DNA from: UBA668 sp963720695 | GTDB lineage: Bacteria; Actinomycetota; Acidimicrobiia; Acidimicrobiales; Ilumatobacteraceae | NCBI GenBank assembly: GCA_963720695.1 | Contig: CAVRGG010000003.1 | Span: forward strand, 186,001-250,000 | Length of the DNA: 64,000 nucleotides | Direction of reading: 5' to 3' | Shown here: piece after piece, positions 23,187 to 32,056 of the stretch | How positions within the stretch are numbered: the stretch's first letter is position 1 | Layout of the letters: each line of letters begins with the position of its first letter | Notes under the pieces: model-generated | The model's input: only the letters and a program-made list of their open reading frames with translations | What the model was told of the DNA's origin: nothing | Databases searched by the model: none | Position numbers and translations under genes: made by a program

Positions 23187-25099
23187 GGTCGGTCCACCTC
23201 CGTGCGCCATGCCCACCTGGCGAGCCCGGTGATGCCGATGAGGGCTCCGCCGACGACGACGATCTCGGCACTGACCAACAGTCCGGCGAAGAAGACGGCG
23301 ATGCCGAACGCGAGCAGGCACGGCAGCGCCGACGGCGGCGGCACGGTGAGCTCGTCCTCGGGTGTCGCGCCGAGCCCGCCGGTGATCGGGGTCTGACGAT
23401 CCTCGGCCCCGGCGACACCGAGGCTCCTCGTCCCCGGCCCGGGGTCCGACGTGACGGGCTCCGCAGGCCACTCGTCCCACAGCGGATGCCGGCCGGTGAC
23501 GTGAGGAACGACGGCGAAGTTGTAGTCGGGAGGGGGCGACGAGGTGGACCACTCCAGCGTGTCCGCCTTCCACGGATCCTCACCGGCGACCGCGCCGTGC
23601 TTGCGACTCCACAGCACGTTGATCAGCGTCAGTCCGGTGCCCAGCCCGAAGAAGCCGGCACCGATCGAGGCGACCATGTTCAGCCAGTCCCACCCGAGTC
23701 CGGGCTGGTACGTGTAGATCCGGCGGGGCATCCCGCGCAGACCGAGGACGTGCATCGGGAAGAACGACACGTTGAAGAAGACGAACATGATCCAGAAGCT
23801 CCACCGGCCGAGGCGCGCGTTCAGCATCCGGCCGGTCATCTTCGGCAGCCAGTAGTAGAGGGCGCCGAAGATCGGGAAGACCACCGCGCCGTTGAGCACG
23901 TAGTGGAGGTGGGCGACGATGAAGTAGCTGTCCGTCGCCTGCCAGTCGAACGGCATCGACGACACCATGACGCCGGTGATCCCCCCGAGCAGGAAGATGA
24001 CCATGAAGCCGAGCGCGAACAGCATCGGTGGTTCGAACTTCACCTTGCCGCCCCACATCGTGCCGATCCACGCGAAGTACTGGATGGCGCTGGGCAGCGC
24101 GATGACCAGGCTCGCTGCCGAGAACACGCCCATCGCCGTGTTCGGCAGCCCGGTGGAGAACATGTGGTGCACCCACACCCCGAAGCTGATGAACGCCACC
24201 GCCACGAGGGACGACGCCACCCAGAAGTACCCCTCCAGCCGCCGTCGGGAGAACACGGGGATGATCGCCGACACCATCCCGGTGGCCGGCAGGAACAGGA
24301 TGTACACCTCCGGGTGGCCCCAGAACCAGAACAGGTGCTGATAGAGCAATGCGCTCCCGCCTCGCGACGGGTCGTAGAACGCGGTGCCGAAGAGACGATC
24401 CGACTCGAGCAGGCCGGCGGCGACGGTGAGCACCGGCACCGAGAAGACGACCATGAACGCCATCCCGATGATCGACCAGACGAAGATCGGCAGCTGGTTG
24501 ATCGCCATGCCCGGGGCTCGCATCTTGAACGCGGTGACGATGAAGTTCACGGCACCCGCAGTCGTGGAGATGCCGACGAAGATCACCCCGAGACCCCAGA
24601 AGTCGAGGTTGACGCCGGGCGAGTAGGTGGAGTTCGTCAACGGGACGTAGGAGAACCACCCGCCGTCGGGCGCCTTGCCGATCACGAAGCTGATGTAGAT
24701 GAAGATCCCGGCGAACAGGAAGATCCAGTAGCTGAACGCGTTGAGGCGCGGGAACGCCATGTCTCGGGCGCCGATCATCATCGGCAGGAGGTAGTTGCCG
24801 AACCCGGCGAGCACGGGCGTGTTGAACAGGAAGATCATCGTCGTGCCGTGCATCGTGAACAGCTGGTTGAACACGTCCGGGCCGACGACGACGCCGTTCG
24901 GGGTGGAGAGCTGGGCACGCATCACCAGCGCCAGCAGACCCGCCACGAAGAAGAAGAAGAAGGAGGTGTAGATGTAGCGCATCCCGATGCGCTTGTGGTC
25001 CACGGTCGTGAAGAAGCCGACCAGGCCCCGGCGGTCCTCCCACACCCGGTGCAGTCGGGCGTCATCGGAGTGGTCGGTCACGAATCTGGTCGCGGTCAC
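23183..25099 (-). CDS. ctaD: cytochrome c oxidase subunit I
   Basis: The 638-residue catalytic subunit of a heme-copper oxidase has all key motifs. These are TMHGTTMIFLF for low-spin heme, WFWGHPEVYILFLP for the CuB His and cross-linked Tyr, VWVHHMFSTG for the CuB histidine pair, and IVAHLHYVLNG for the heme a3 and heme a ligands. The C terminus is extended after about residue 530 by a soluble stretch and two further helices (LLAFGIAVFFAGLLVSAEIV and a following one), as in several caa3-type enzymes. It starts at GTG 25099 and overlaps ctaC by 4 bases. Confidence 0.93.
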   Translation of the reverse strand: MTATRFVTDHSDDARLHRVWEDRRGLVGFFTTVDHKRIGMRYIYTSFFFFFVAGLLALVMRAQLSTPNGVVVGPDVFNQLFTMHGTTMIFLFNTPVLAGFGNYLLPMMIGARDMAFPRLNAFSYWIFLFAGIFIYISFVIGKAPDGGWFSYVPLTNSTYSPGVNLDFWGLGVIFVGISTTAGAVNFIVTAFKMRAPGMAINQLPIFVWSIIGMAFMVVFSVPVLTVAAGLLESDRLFGTAFYDPSRGGSALLYQHLFWFWGHPEVYILFLPATGMVSAIIPVFSRRRLEGYFWVASSLVAVAFISFGVWVHHMFSTGLPNTAMGVFSAASLVIALPSAIQYFAWIGTMWGGKVKFEPPMLFALGFMVIFLLGGITGVMVSSMPFDWQATDSYFIVAHLHYVLNGAVVFPIFGALYYWLPKMTGRMLNARLGRWSFWIMFVFFNVSFFPMHVLGLRGMPRRIYTYQPGLGWDWLNMVASIGAGFFGLGTGLTLINVLWSRKHGAVAGEDPWKADTLEWSTSSPPPDYNFAVVPHVTGRHPLWDEWPAEPVTSDPGPGTRSLGVAGAEDRQTPITGGLGATPEDELTVPPPSALPCLLAFGIAVFFAGLLVSAEIVVVGGALIGITGLARWAWRTEVDRP

Positions 25100-26151
25100 G
25101 TCAGCCCCTCCAGGTAGGCGACCAGATCGGCGACCTGCTCGTCGGTGAGGTCGACCTGGGGCATGAGGGCACCGCGCTTGACTCCCTGGGTGTCGGTGAG
25201 CCAATGGCGCAGGTCGTCCGGCGTGTTGGGGAGCGTGTCGGCGGCGATCGTCGCCCGCGACCCGAAGTGCGTCAGGTCCGGCCCGAGGGTGCCCCTGGCC
25301 GGCGTGCCGGAGATCGTGTGGCATCCCGCGCACGAGCTGCCGGCGAAGTAGGCCTCGCCCGCGGCGGCGGCTCCGGCAGCGGCAGGCTGCGCGGGAGCGG
25401 CGTTCGCCCGCAGCCAGGCGGCGTAGTCGTCCGGGGAGTCGACCACCACGAGGAACGCCATCAGTGCGTGACCGATCCCGCAGAACTCGGCGCACTGGCC
25501 CCGGTACGTGCCGGGCGTCGATGCGGTGAAGGTCATGTGATTCGTCTGACCGGGGACGATGTCGGTCTTGCCCTGCAGCTCGGGGACCCACAGGCTGTGC
25601 ACGACGTTGTCCGAGGTCAGCGTGAGGCGCACGGGCTCCCCGACGGGCACGTGGATCTCGTTGGCGGTGACGACGCGGTCGTCCGGATACGTCAGTCGCC
25701 ACCACCACCGCTCCGCCTCGACGTGGATGTCGATGGTGGAGGCGCCGGGCTGCACGGCGTTGGTCGTGCGCACGGTGGCGATGCCGACGACCGACAGTGC
25801 GAGCACCGGCAGGACGAGACCGCCGCCGATGATGAAGGCTCGGCCGCGGCCACCGTCGCGCGTGGGCGCCGGCGGTGGCGTCGCCCACTCGTCGTCACTC
25901 GTCACGGTGTCGTCACTCGTACCGGTGTCGCCCTCGTCCCGATGCGCGCGGAACGAGGCGACCACGAACGCGAGCACGAGCACGTAGATGGCGGCGGAGA
26001 TCCAGACCATCAACCAGAACAGGCCGGCGATGTGACGGGCCTCGGGCGAGTGGGGATCGGTCGCCGAGGGCGACGACCCGCCGCAGCCGGCGAGGAGCGC
26101 CGCCGCGGCGGCGACGGTGCACGCCCGCAACCTGCGGCGCACCGGGCTCAT
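25096..26151 (-). CDS. ctaC: cytochrome c oxidase subunit II with fused cytochrome c domain
   Basis: The 351-residue protein begins with a lipoprotein signal ending LLAGC. Two membrane helices follow (FWLMVWISAAIYVLVLAFVV and GGGLVLPVLALSVVGIATV), then a CuA domain with CAEFCGIGHALM. A C-terminal cytochrome c domain follows, with CAGCH and the distal Met in GALMPQVDL. This is the caa3 architecture: electrons enter at the fused heme c, move to CuA, then to subunit I. The acidic stretch DEGDTGTSDDTVTSDDEW separates the helices. ATG 26151 overlaps the Rieske stop by 4 bases. Confidence 0.92.
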   Translation of the reverse strand: MSPVRRRLRACTVAAAAALLAGCGGSSPSATDPHSPEARHIAGLFWLMVWISAAIYVLVLAFVVASFRAHRDEGDTGTSDDTVTSDDEWATPPPAPTRDGGRGRAFIIGGGLVLPVLALSVVGIATVRTTNAVQPGASTIDIHVEAERWWWRLTYPDDRVVTANEIHVPVGEPVRLTLTSDNVVHSLWVPELQGKTDIVPGQTNHMTFTASTPGTYRGQCAEFCGIGHALMAFLVVVDSPDDYAAWLRANAAPAQPAAAGAAAAGEAYFAGSSCAGCHTISGTPARGTLGPDLTHFGSRATIAADTLPNTPDDLRHWLTDTQGVKRGALMPQVDLTDEQVADLVAYLEGLT

Positions 26152-27029
26152 GCCTTCCACCACCCCGGGCCGACCGGCTCGCTCAGCGGCCCGGACGCGC
26201 GGAGCACACCGTCCGCGTCGATGGTCAGGGGTAGTTGCGGCAACGGCCACGCCGCGGGCCCGCTCAGCGGCGGCGCTCCGGTCAGCACCCCGAACGAGGA
26301 CTGGTGGCAGGGGCACAGGAGCCGATGAGTGTCGGCCTGATACAGGCCCACCGGACACCCGGCGTGAGTACACACCTTCGAATAGGCGACGAGCCCCTCG
26401 GGTGCCCAGGTGGACCGCCCGGGCGGGAGCGCCAGCAAGGTGGGATCGACTCGGACGAGGACCACCTGACCGTCCGCCGAGCCGAGGTCGGACTCGGGGA
26501 AGACGGTGAGCAGCGTGTCGATTGGGAGATCGGCGGCCTTCACCAGGGAACCGTCGGCGGTGGCGACACCCACGCCGGCGGCCCAGGAGGTCCTGAGGAG
26601 CTTCTTGCCGGGCGAGGGACCGAGCGAGGCGACCGGGACCGCCACCGCAGCGGCGACAGCTCCTCCGGCCACCCACAGCGATCGGCGGATCAGCACGCGC
26701 CGCTCGATCTCGCCATCGCGCGACAGCTCGGCATCGACCTCCGCGTTCTCCTCATCCGTGGCCTGCAGCGACGTGCGCTGCTGCACGTGGTCACCGTCGT
26801 CGAGCAGCGCGTTCGCCCAGACGATCAGGCTCACTCCGAGGCCGGCAAAGAGCACGAAGTAGAGCAGCCCGTCGAGCTGTGTGGTCGAGTGTCCGGTGAT
26901 CGCGGCCACGACGAGACCGATGCCGGCCAGGGTCGTCGCCGCGAGACCGGCGAGGACGATCCGCGAGGCGCGCCGACCGTTCGCGGCCGGTGCGCTCGCG
27001 TGCGGTGCGTTCGCGTGCGGTGTGTTCAT
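26148..27029 (-). CDS. qcrA: Rieske iron-sulfur protein of the bc1 complex
   Basis: The 293-residue protein has the actinobacterial form with three membrane helices (about residues 25-45, 52-75 and 115-135) before the Rieske domain. The 2Fe-2S ligands lie in VCTHAGCPVG and LLCPCHQSSFGV. It takes electrons from menaquinol at the Qo site and passes them to QcrC. The N terminus carries a five-residue repeat (NTPHA-NAPHA-SAPAA) encoded by a 15-base tandem repeat. Its start overlaps qcrC. Confidence 0.9.
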   Translation of the reverse strand: MNTPHANAPHASAPAANGRRASRIVLAGLAATTLAGIGLVVAAITGHSTTQLDGLLYFVLFAGLGVSLIVWANALLDDGDHVQQRTSLQATDEENAEVDAELSRDGEIERRVLIRRSLWVAGGAVAAAVAVPVASLGPSPGKKLLRTSWAAGVGVATADGSLVKAADLPIDTLLTVFPESDLGSADGQVVLVRVDPTLLALPPGRSTWAPEGLVAYSKVCTHAGCPVGLYQADTHRLLCPCHQSSFGVLTGAPPLSGPAAWPLPQLPLTIDADGVLRASGPLSEPVGPGWWKA

Positions 27030-27034
27030 GTGCG
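26990..27034. repeat. three 15-base tandem units over the qcrA start
   Basis: Units at 26990-27004, 27005-27019 and 27020-27034 share the pattern GTGCGTTCGCGTGCG with a few changes. They encode the PHA-rich N terminus of the Rieske protein, and the third unit also covers the end of qcrC. It appears to be replication-slippage expansion. Confidence 0.75.
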
Positions 27035-27787
27035 GCTCCCGATGCGTCGTAGGGCAAACACCATCACGGCCATGGCGCCGAGCGCGACGGCTCCTTCGGG
27101 GAGCGGGCCGAGGTGCCCGAGCGGCCGACCCCCGGGGTCGTCGACGTGCTGCAGCGCGGCGACGTAGGCCGCGATCGAAGCGATGTCACGGTCGGACACG
27201 GCGTCGGACCCGAACACCGGCATGGTGCCCGGGCCGTTTCGGATCGCCTCGGCCACCTGGGTCGGGGTCGACTCCAGCAGCGGGGGCGAGTTCTGGCCGA
27301 GCAGCGCACCCCCTTCGCCCGCGGCTTGATGGCACGCAGCGCACTGCGCTCGGTAGATCGAGCCGCCGTCGGTGACGGATCCGCTCGCCAGGTCCACCGA
27401 CGGGATCGACGGGCCGCCCGGCTGGAGTGCCGCCACGTATCCGTCGAGCGCCGCGATCATCTCCGGTGAGTAGGCCGGCGCGCTGCGGCGCATCTTCTCG
27501 TGAGGATCACTGATCGGCATCCGGCCCGTGGTCAACATGAAGTCCACGCCGGCGGCGCCCTGTCCCGCCAACGTGGGTCCTCGCGAGGTCCCACTGCCGT
27601 CGGGCGCGTGGCAGGTGGCGCAGTCGCGGAGGTACACGGTGCGCACGTCCTGTGGCGCCGAGGTCGAGCCGTTCGCGGATGCGCCCTCGACGACGGGCCA
27701 CAGCGAGCACGCGAACGCCACGGCGGCGATGGGCGCCCAGGCAGGGGACGCCACCACGCGTCGCCACCGCCCCCAGGCCCGACTCAT
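27026..27787 (-). CDS. qcrC: diheme cytochrome c subunit of the bc1 complex
   Basis: The roughly 253-residue protein has an N-terminal membrane/signal segment (WAPIAAVAFACSLWPVVEG), two class I heme c sites (CATCH and CAACH) with later methionines (GRMPISDP, GTMPVFGSD), and a C-terminal anchor (EGAVALGAMAVMVFALRRIG). The diheme, doubly anchored form is the actinobacterial bc1 cytochrome cc. I prefer ATG 27787; GTG or ATG starts further upstream (to 27883) are possible. It is the first gene of an eight-gene respiratory operon. Confidence 0.85.
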   Translation of the reverse strand: MSRAWGRWRRVVASPAWAPIAAVAFACSLWPVVEGASANGSTSAPQDVRTVYLRDCATCHAPDGSGTSRGPTLAGQGAAGVDFMLTTGRMPISDPHEKMRRSAPAYSPEMIAALDGYVAALQPGGPSIPSVDLASGSVTDGGSIYRAQCAACHQAAGEGGALLGQNSPPLLESTPTQVAEAIRNGPGTMPVFGSDAVSDRDIASIAAYVAALQHVDDPGGRPLGHLGPLPEGAVALGAMAVMVFALRRIGSRT

Positions 27788-27902
27788 CCGCTCAGCCGAT
27801 CTCACCCGCTGTCCGAGCCCCACGGGGACAGGGTCTTCACTGTCATGGGCACCTCCGGACGACTCGCCGATCGGGTGCCCCACTACCCCGTTTCGCGGCT
27901 CG

Positions 27903-30089
27903 TCAAACCTCCGGATCCCTCGAACCGTCGCGGCTGCTCACGTCCAGGTCCCCGTCGAGCTGTTCGAGCTCGATGCGCGATCCGTCGCCCGCCCTGACAA
28001 TGCGCACGTCCACCCTCGCCTGGCCGACGCGCACGCCGTGCAGTTCCACTCGCTCAAGCCAGTCCGGTAGATGGGGATCGAGCACGAGGCGACCGGCGGC
28101 GGCGTCGGGAGTGGCGCCGACCATCGAGGTGAGCAGGTGCACGACCGCGCCGGATGCCCAGCCCTGCGGCACGTTGGCCCCGAGGTACTGGACCGGGAAC
28201 GAGTCGGCGTCACGGGTGAGGCCGGCGAACAGCTCGGGCAGCCGGCGGTTGTCGAGATGATCCGCCGCGTCGAACAGGCCGCGGGTGATTCGGTGCGCAG
28301 CGCCGTGGAGGCCGTACCGGTGGAGCCCGGCGGCGAAGATGGCGTTGTCGTGCGGCCAGACGGTGCCGCGCTGGTACGAGAACGGGTTGTACGCAGGGTG
28401 GCTCGACGAGAGCGTGCGAACGCCCCACCCCGTCCACATGTCATCGGCCAGCAGCCGCTCGGCGACCCGCGCGGCCCGGGAGGCATCGATCGACCCGGTC
28501 CACAACAGGTGGCCGGGGTTCGAGGCCACCGACTCGAGCGGCCGCTTCTCACCGTCGAGCGCGAGGTAGTACGTGCCCTCGGCCTCCCACCAGTAGCGCT
28601 CCTCGATCCGTTCGGTGAGCTCGGTCGCCTCCCGGCGCAGTCGCTGGGCGGCGTCGTCGTCGTCGAGGCACTGCTCGAGCACGTCCGCCCAGCTCCGCTT
28701 GGCGGCGACCACGTACCCCTGCAGTTCGCAGGGCGCGACCGGCAGCGGTGGCGTGGCACCGTCGCCGTGCACCATCGACTCGTCGGAGTCCTTCCAGCTC
28801 TGGTTCGTGAAGCCCCAGTCACCTGCCCGAGTGCGGTACTCCTGGAGCCCGTCGCCGTCGAGGTCGCCGAAGTGGTCGATCCACTCCAGCGCTCGCGACA
28901 CGTTCGGCTCCAGCTCGGCCACGGCGGTCCGGGACCCGGTCCAACGCCAGAGCTCGGCGGCGGCCAGCACGTAGAGCGCCGGCGCGTCGGCCGTGCCGAA
29001 GTACGGCGTCTGGGGGATCAAGCCGAGGTGAGCGAGCTCGCCGTGGCGCAGCTCGTGGACGATCTTGCCGGGCTGCTCGTCGTGGCGGGGATCGTCCGCG
29101 TCGGCCTGGAGGTCGCCGAACATCTTCAGCGACCCCACCGCCACGTCCGTCGAGACCAGCATCGTCTGCAGACCGATCGTCAGCGTGTCGCGTCCGAACG
29201 GCGCGACGAACCACGGCACGCCCGCCGCCGGCACCCAGCCGTGCAGCGGGCGGTCCCCGTCGCCGAGGCGCTGGTCGTGCGCGACGAGCCGGAGCGCGCC
29301 GACGTCGGCGATCGCCTGGGCGACGGTGGCGTCGACGTCAGCGTCGGAGGTGACGAACCGGGTGGACTCGTCGATGAACGCCTCCCGGTGCTGATCGGGA
29401 GGGGTGTCGGCACGGGAGAGCTGGTGGCAGCCGCGCAGCGGCACGTCGGAGCGGGATCGGTCGTCGATCGTCGGGAGCCAGTACATGCAGGTGTGCCAGG
29501 TGCTCGCCGGCGGGAGCTCGATGTCGAAGCCGAGGCGACTGTTCGCGTGCTGCGGCTCGCTGTCGCTGCGATCGGCGCGCACGATCAGCGATCGGACGAA
29601 GTCGCCGTTCGTGTAGGTCGTGACCAACCGCTGGGCGTCGACGTCCCAGTTCGACTGGATGACGCCGCGGCGGACGAGCTGGTGCGACTTGACGTCCATC
29701 AGGTCGGCGAAGTCGGACTCGATCGCGATCTCGAGCCGCACGCGGATCGGGTCGGTCCCGTAGTTGGTGAGGTCGTAGTCCTCGTGCACGCCGTCACCGA
29801 CGCTGCGGTCGAGCCGGAGGTGCAGCGTGTGCTCGGGGATGTCGTCGCCCGGCCCCGTCAGCACGGGGTTGGTGAACTCGAACCGGGAGCCGAAGTGCGA
29901 GACCGCACCGCTGTTGAGCAGCAGCGGTCGCTCGTCGTTGAGCCGCATCGAGTGACACGACACGAAGCGCGTGTCGGCGACGAAGTACCCCAGCTCGCCC
30001 TCGCGCTCGATGGCCCCCGACGGGTCGCACACCAGGATCTGGTCGTCGAGGTGACTCGTCACTCTGGGCGGGCCCACGCGAACGGTCAT
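27903..30089 (-). CDS. glycogen-debranching-like alpha-glucosidase (GDE N- and C-terminal domains)
   Basis: The 728-residue protein has an N-terminal beta-rich domain (residues about 14-210, with DQILVCDPSGAIEREGELG and FVADTRFVS) of the glycogen-debranching N-terminal family. An alpha/alpha toroid from about 280 follows, with AAGVPWFVAPFGRDTLTIG, DWGFTNQSWKDSDESM and RGTVWPHDNAIFAAGLHRYG. Such proteins act as amylo-1,6-glucosidases or related glycoside hydrolases on storage glucans. The catalytic acid pair is probably the Asp in FGRDT and acidic residues in the later motif. It is divergent from a sugar-oxidation operon. Confidence 0.75.
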   Translation of the reverse strand: MTVRVGPPRVTSHLDDQILVCDPSGAIEREGELGYFVADTRFVSCHSMRLNDERPLLLNSGAVSHFGSRFEFTNPVLTGPGDDIPEHTLHLRLDRSVGDGVHEDYDLTNYGTDPIRVRLEIAIESDFADLMDVKSHQLVRRGVIQSNWDVDAQRLVTTYTNGDFVRSLIVRADRSDSEPQHANSRLGFDIELPPASTWHTCMYWLPTIDDRSRSDVPLRGCHQLSRADTPPDQHREAFIDESTRFVTSDADVDATVAQAIADVGALRLVAHDQRLGDGDRPLHGWVPAAGVPWFVAPFGRDTLTIGLQTMLVSTDVAVGSLKMFGDLQADADDPRHDEQPGKIVHELRHGELAHLGLIPQTPYFGTADAPALYVLAAAELWRWTGSRTAVAELEPNVSRALEWIDHFGDLDGDGLQEYRTRAGDWGFTNQSWKDSDESMVHGDGATPPLPVAPCELQGYVVAAKRSWADVLEQCLDDDDAAQRLRREATELTERIEERYWWEAEGTYYLALDGEKRPLESVASNPGHLLWTGSIDASRAARVAERLLADDMWTGWGVRTLSSSHPAYNPFSYQRGTVWPHDNAIFAAGLHRYGLHGAAHRITRGLFDAADHLDNRRLPELFAGLTRDADSFPVQYLGANVPQGWASGAVVHLLTSMVGATPDAAAGRLVLDPHLPDWLERVELHGVRVGQARVDVRIVRAGDGSRIELEQLDGDLDVSSRDGSRDPEV

Positions 30090-30238
30090 CGCTTCGATGA
30101 TAGGACATCGCCTCGCGAGACGGCCCGGGCGGCATCGATCCGATCCCGATGTGTAGCCGTCGAGCGAATCGGGTAGGCGTCCATCGCGAGCTGCGCCGTG
30201 TCCCCCGTCGCGCAGCCGAGTGGAAGACGAGGACGCGC

Positions 30239-32056
30239 ATGTACACCGTCAGTGATTTCGTGATCGACCGGCTGATCGAGTGGGACCTCCACCGTTTCTA
30301 CGGGTACCCGGGTGACGGGATCGGCGGCTTCGACGGTGCACTGGGAAGAGCGGAGGGGGACGGCAAGGACTTCCGCTACATCCGGCCGACCCACGAGGAG
30401 ATGTGCTCGTTGATGGCCACGGCACACGCGAAGTTCACCGGCGAGGTCGGCGTGTGCATGTCGACCTCCGGCCCGGGCGCGGTGCACCTGATGAACGGGC
30501 TGTACGACGCCCACTGCGACAACCAGCCCGTCGTGGCGATCGTCGGTCAGCAGGCTCGGGTCGCGATGGGGAGCGACTTCCAGCAGGAGCTGAACATGGA
30601 GCGGATGTTCGGTGACGTCGCCGAGTACGTCAAGACGATCACGACCCCCATGCAGGCGCAGCTCGTCGTGGACCGCGCGATCCGGATCGCGAAGGCGTCG
30701 CGGCGGCCGTGCGTCGTGATCATCCCTGCCGACGTGCAGGATCTCGAGATGGAAGCGCCCACCGCGGAGCACTTCGTGTCGCGCACCGGTGTCGGCCACG
30801 CGTCCACCCGCATCCGGCCGCCCGAGGACGAACTCCAGCGCGCGGCCGAGGTGCTGAACGCCGGCAAGAAGGTCGTCATGCTCGTCGGCCAGGGCGCCCT
30901 CGACGCGACCGACGAGGTGCTCGCCGTGGCGCAGCGGCGGGGCGCCGGCATCGTCACCGCGCTGCTCGGCAAGGGGGCCGTGCCCGGCGACGTGCCGTAC
31001 CACACCCAGCAGCTCGGCCTGCTCGGCTCGAAGCCGAGCTACGACATGATGCAGGACTGCGACACGCTGCTGATGGTCGGCAGCAACTACCCGTACTCCG
31101 AGTTCCTGCCGCCCACCGGCCAGGCCCGGGCGGTGCAGATCGACCTGCTGCCGCGGCACCTCAGCCTGCGGTACCCGATGGAGGTCAACCTGTGGGGCGA
31201 CGCCAAGGCCACCCTCGCCGCGCTCCTGCCGTACCTGGACCAGACCGACGACCTCAGCTGGCAACAGCAGGCGGCCGACGCGATGACGACCTGGAACGAG
31301 GTGACCGAGAAGGCCGCCATGCTCGAGGCCGACCCGATCAACCCGCGCCTGGTCTTCCACCACCTCAACCGGCTGCTGCCCTCGAACGCCATCATCACCG
31401 CCGACGCGGGCAGCACCGCCGACTGGTACGGGCACCACATCAAGCTCGGCCGCGACCAGATGGGCAACCTCTCGGGCAGCCTGGCCACGATGCTCGGCGC
31501 GATGCCCTACGCGATCGCGGCGAAGTTCGCCTACCCCGAACGACCCGTGGTCTGCACGATCGGGGACGGCGCGTTCCAGATGCTGGGCATGAACGGGCTG
31601 ATCACCATCCGCCGTCACTGGCAGGAATGGGAGAACCCGACGTTCGTCGTGATGGTGCTCCACAACGACGACCTCAACCAGGTGTCCTGGGAGATGCGCG
31701 AGGCGGGCGACCCGCGCTGGGACACCGCCCAGCTCGTGGAGGACGTGGACTACGCCGCGTACGCCGAGGTCGTCGGCTTGAAGGGCATTCGGGTGCGGGA
31801 CCCCGCCGAGGTCGAGTCCGCCTGGCAAGCAGCGTTCGCCGCCGACCGGCCGGTGGTGCTCGATGTGCACACCGACCGCAACGTCCCGCCACTGCCCGCC
31901 CACATCTCGTTCGAACAGGCCAAGGGCGTCGCCGAGGCGATCCTGCACGGCGACCCGGAGGGCCGCCAGGTCGTGGCGAACAGCGCCCGCGCCGTGGCGT
32001 CGAAGCTGTTCGCCCGCGTCGGCGCTGCGCTGGGGCACGACGATGACGACGAGTGA
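30239..32056 (+). CDS. thiamine-diphosphate enzyme of the acetolactate synthase/pyruvate oxidase family
   Basis: The 605-residue protein has the three domains of ThDP decarboxylases. In the PYR domain the catalytic Glu is in RPTHEEMCSLMA and STSGPGAVHLMNGLYDA follows; a central nucleotide-binding domain comes next; in the PP domain GDGAFQMLGMNGL lies near residue 441 and HNDDLNQ closes the metal motif. It is closest in type to pyruvate oxidase/quinone-dependent dehydrogenases or acetolactate synthase-like proteins; the substrate is a 2-oxo acid. The next gene starts inside its 3' end (14-base overlap). Confidence 0.8.
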   Translation: MYTVSDFVIDRLIEWDLHRFYGYPGDGIGGFDGALGRAEGDGKDFRYIRPTHEEMCSLMATAHAKFTGEVGVCMSTSGPGAVHLMNGLYDAHCDNQPVVAIVGQQARVAMGSDFQQELNMERMFGDVAEYVKTITTPMQAQLVVDRAIRIAKASRRPCVVIIPADVQDLEMEAPTAEHFVSRTGVGHASTRIRPPEDELQRAAEVLNAGKKVVMLVGQGALDATDEVLAVAQRRGAGIVTALLGKGAVPGDVPYHTQQLGLLGSKPSYDMMQDCDTLLMVGSNYPYSEFLPPTGQARAVQIDLLPRHLSLRYPMEVNLWGDAKATLAALLPYLDQTDDLSWQQQAADAMTTWNEVTEKAAMLEADPINPRLVFHHLNRLLPSNAIITADAGSTADWYGHHIKLGRDQMGNLSGSLATMLGAMPYAIAAKFAYPERPVVCTIGDGAFQMLGMNGLITIRRHWQEWENPTFVVMVLHNDDLNQVSWEMREAGDPRWDTAQLVEDVDYAAYAEVVGLKGIRVRDPAEVESAWQAAFAADRPVVLDVHTDRNVPPLPAHISFEQAKGVAEAILHGDPEGRQVVANSARAVASKLFARVGAALGHDDDDE

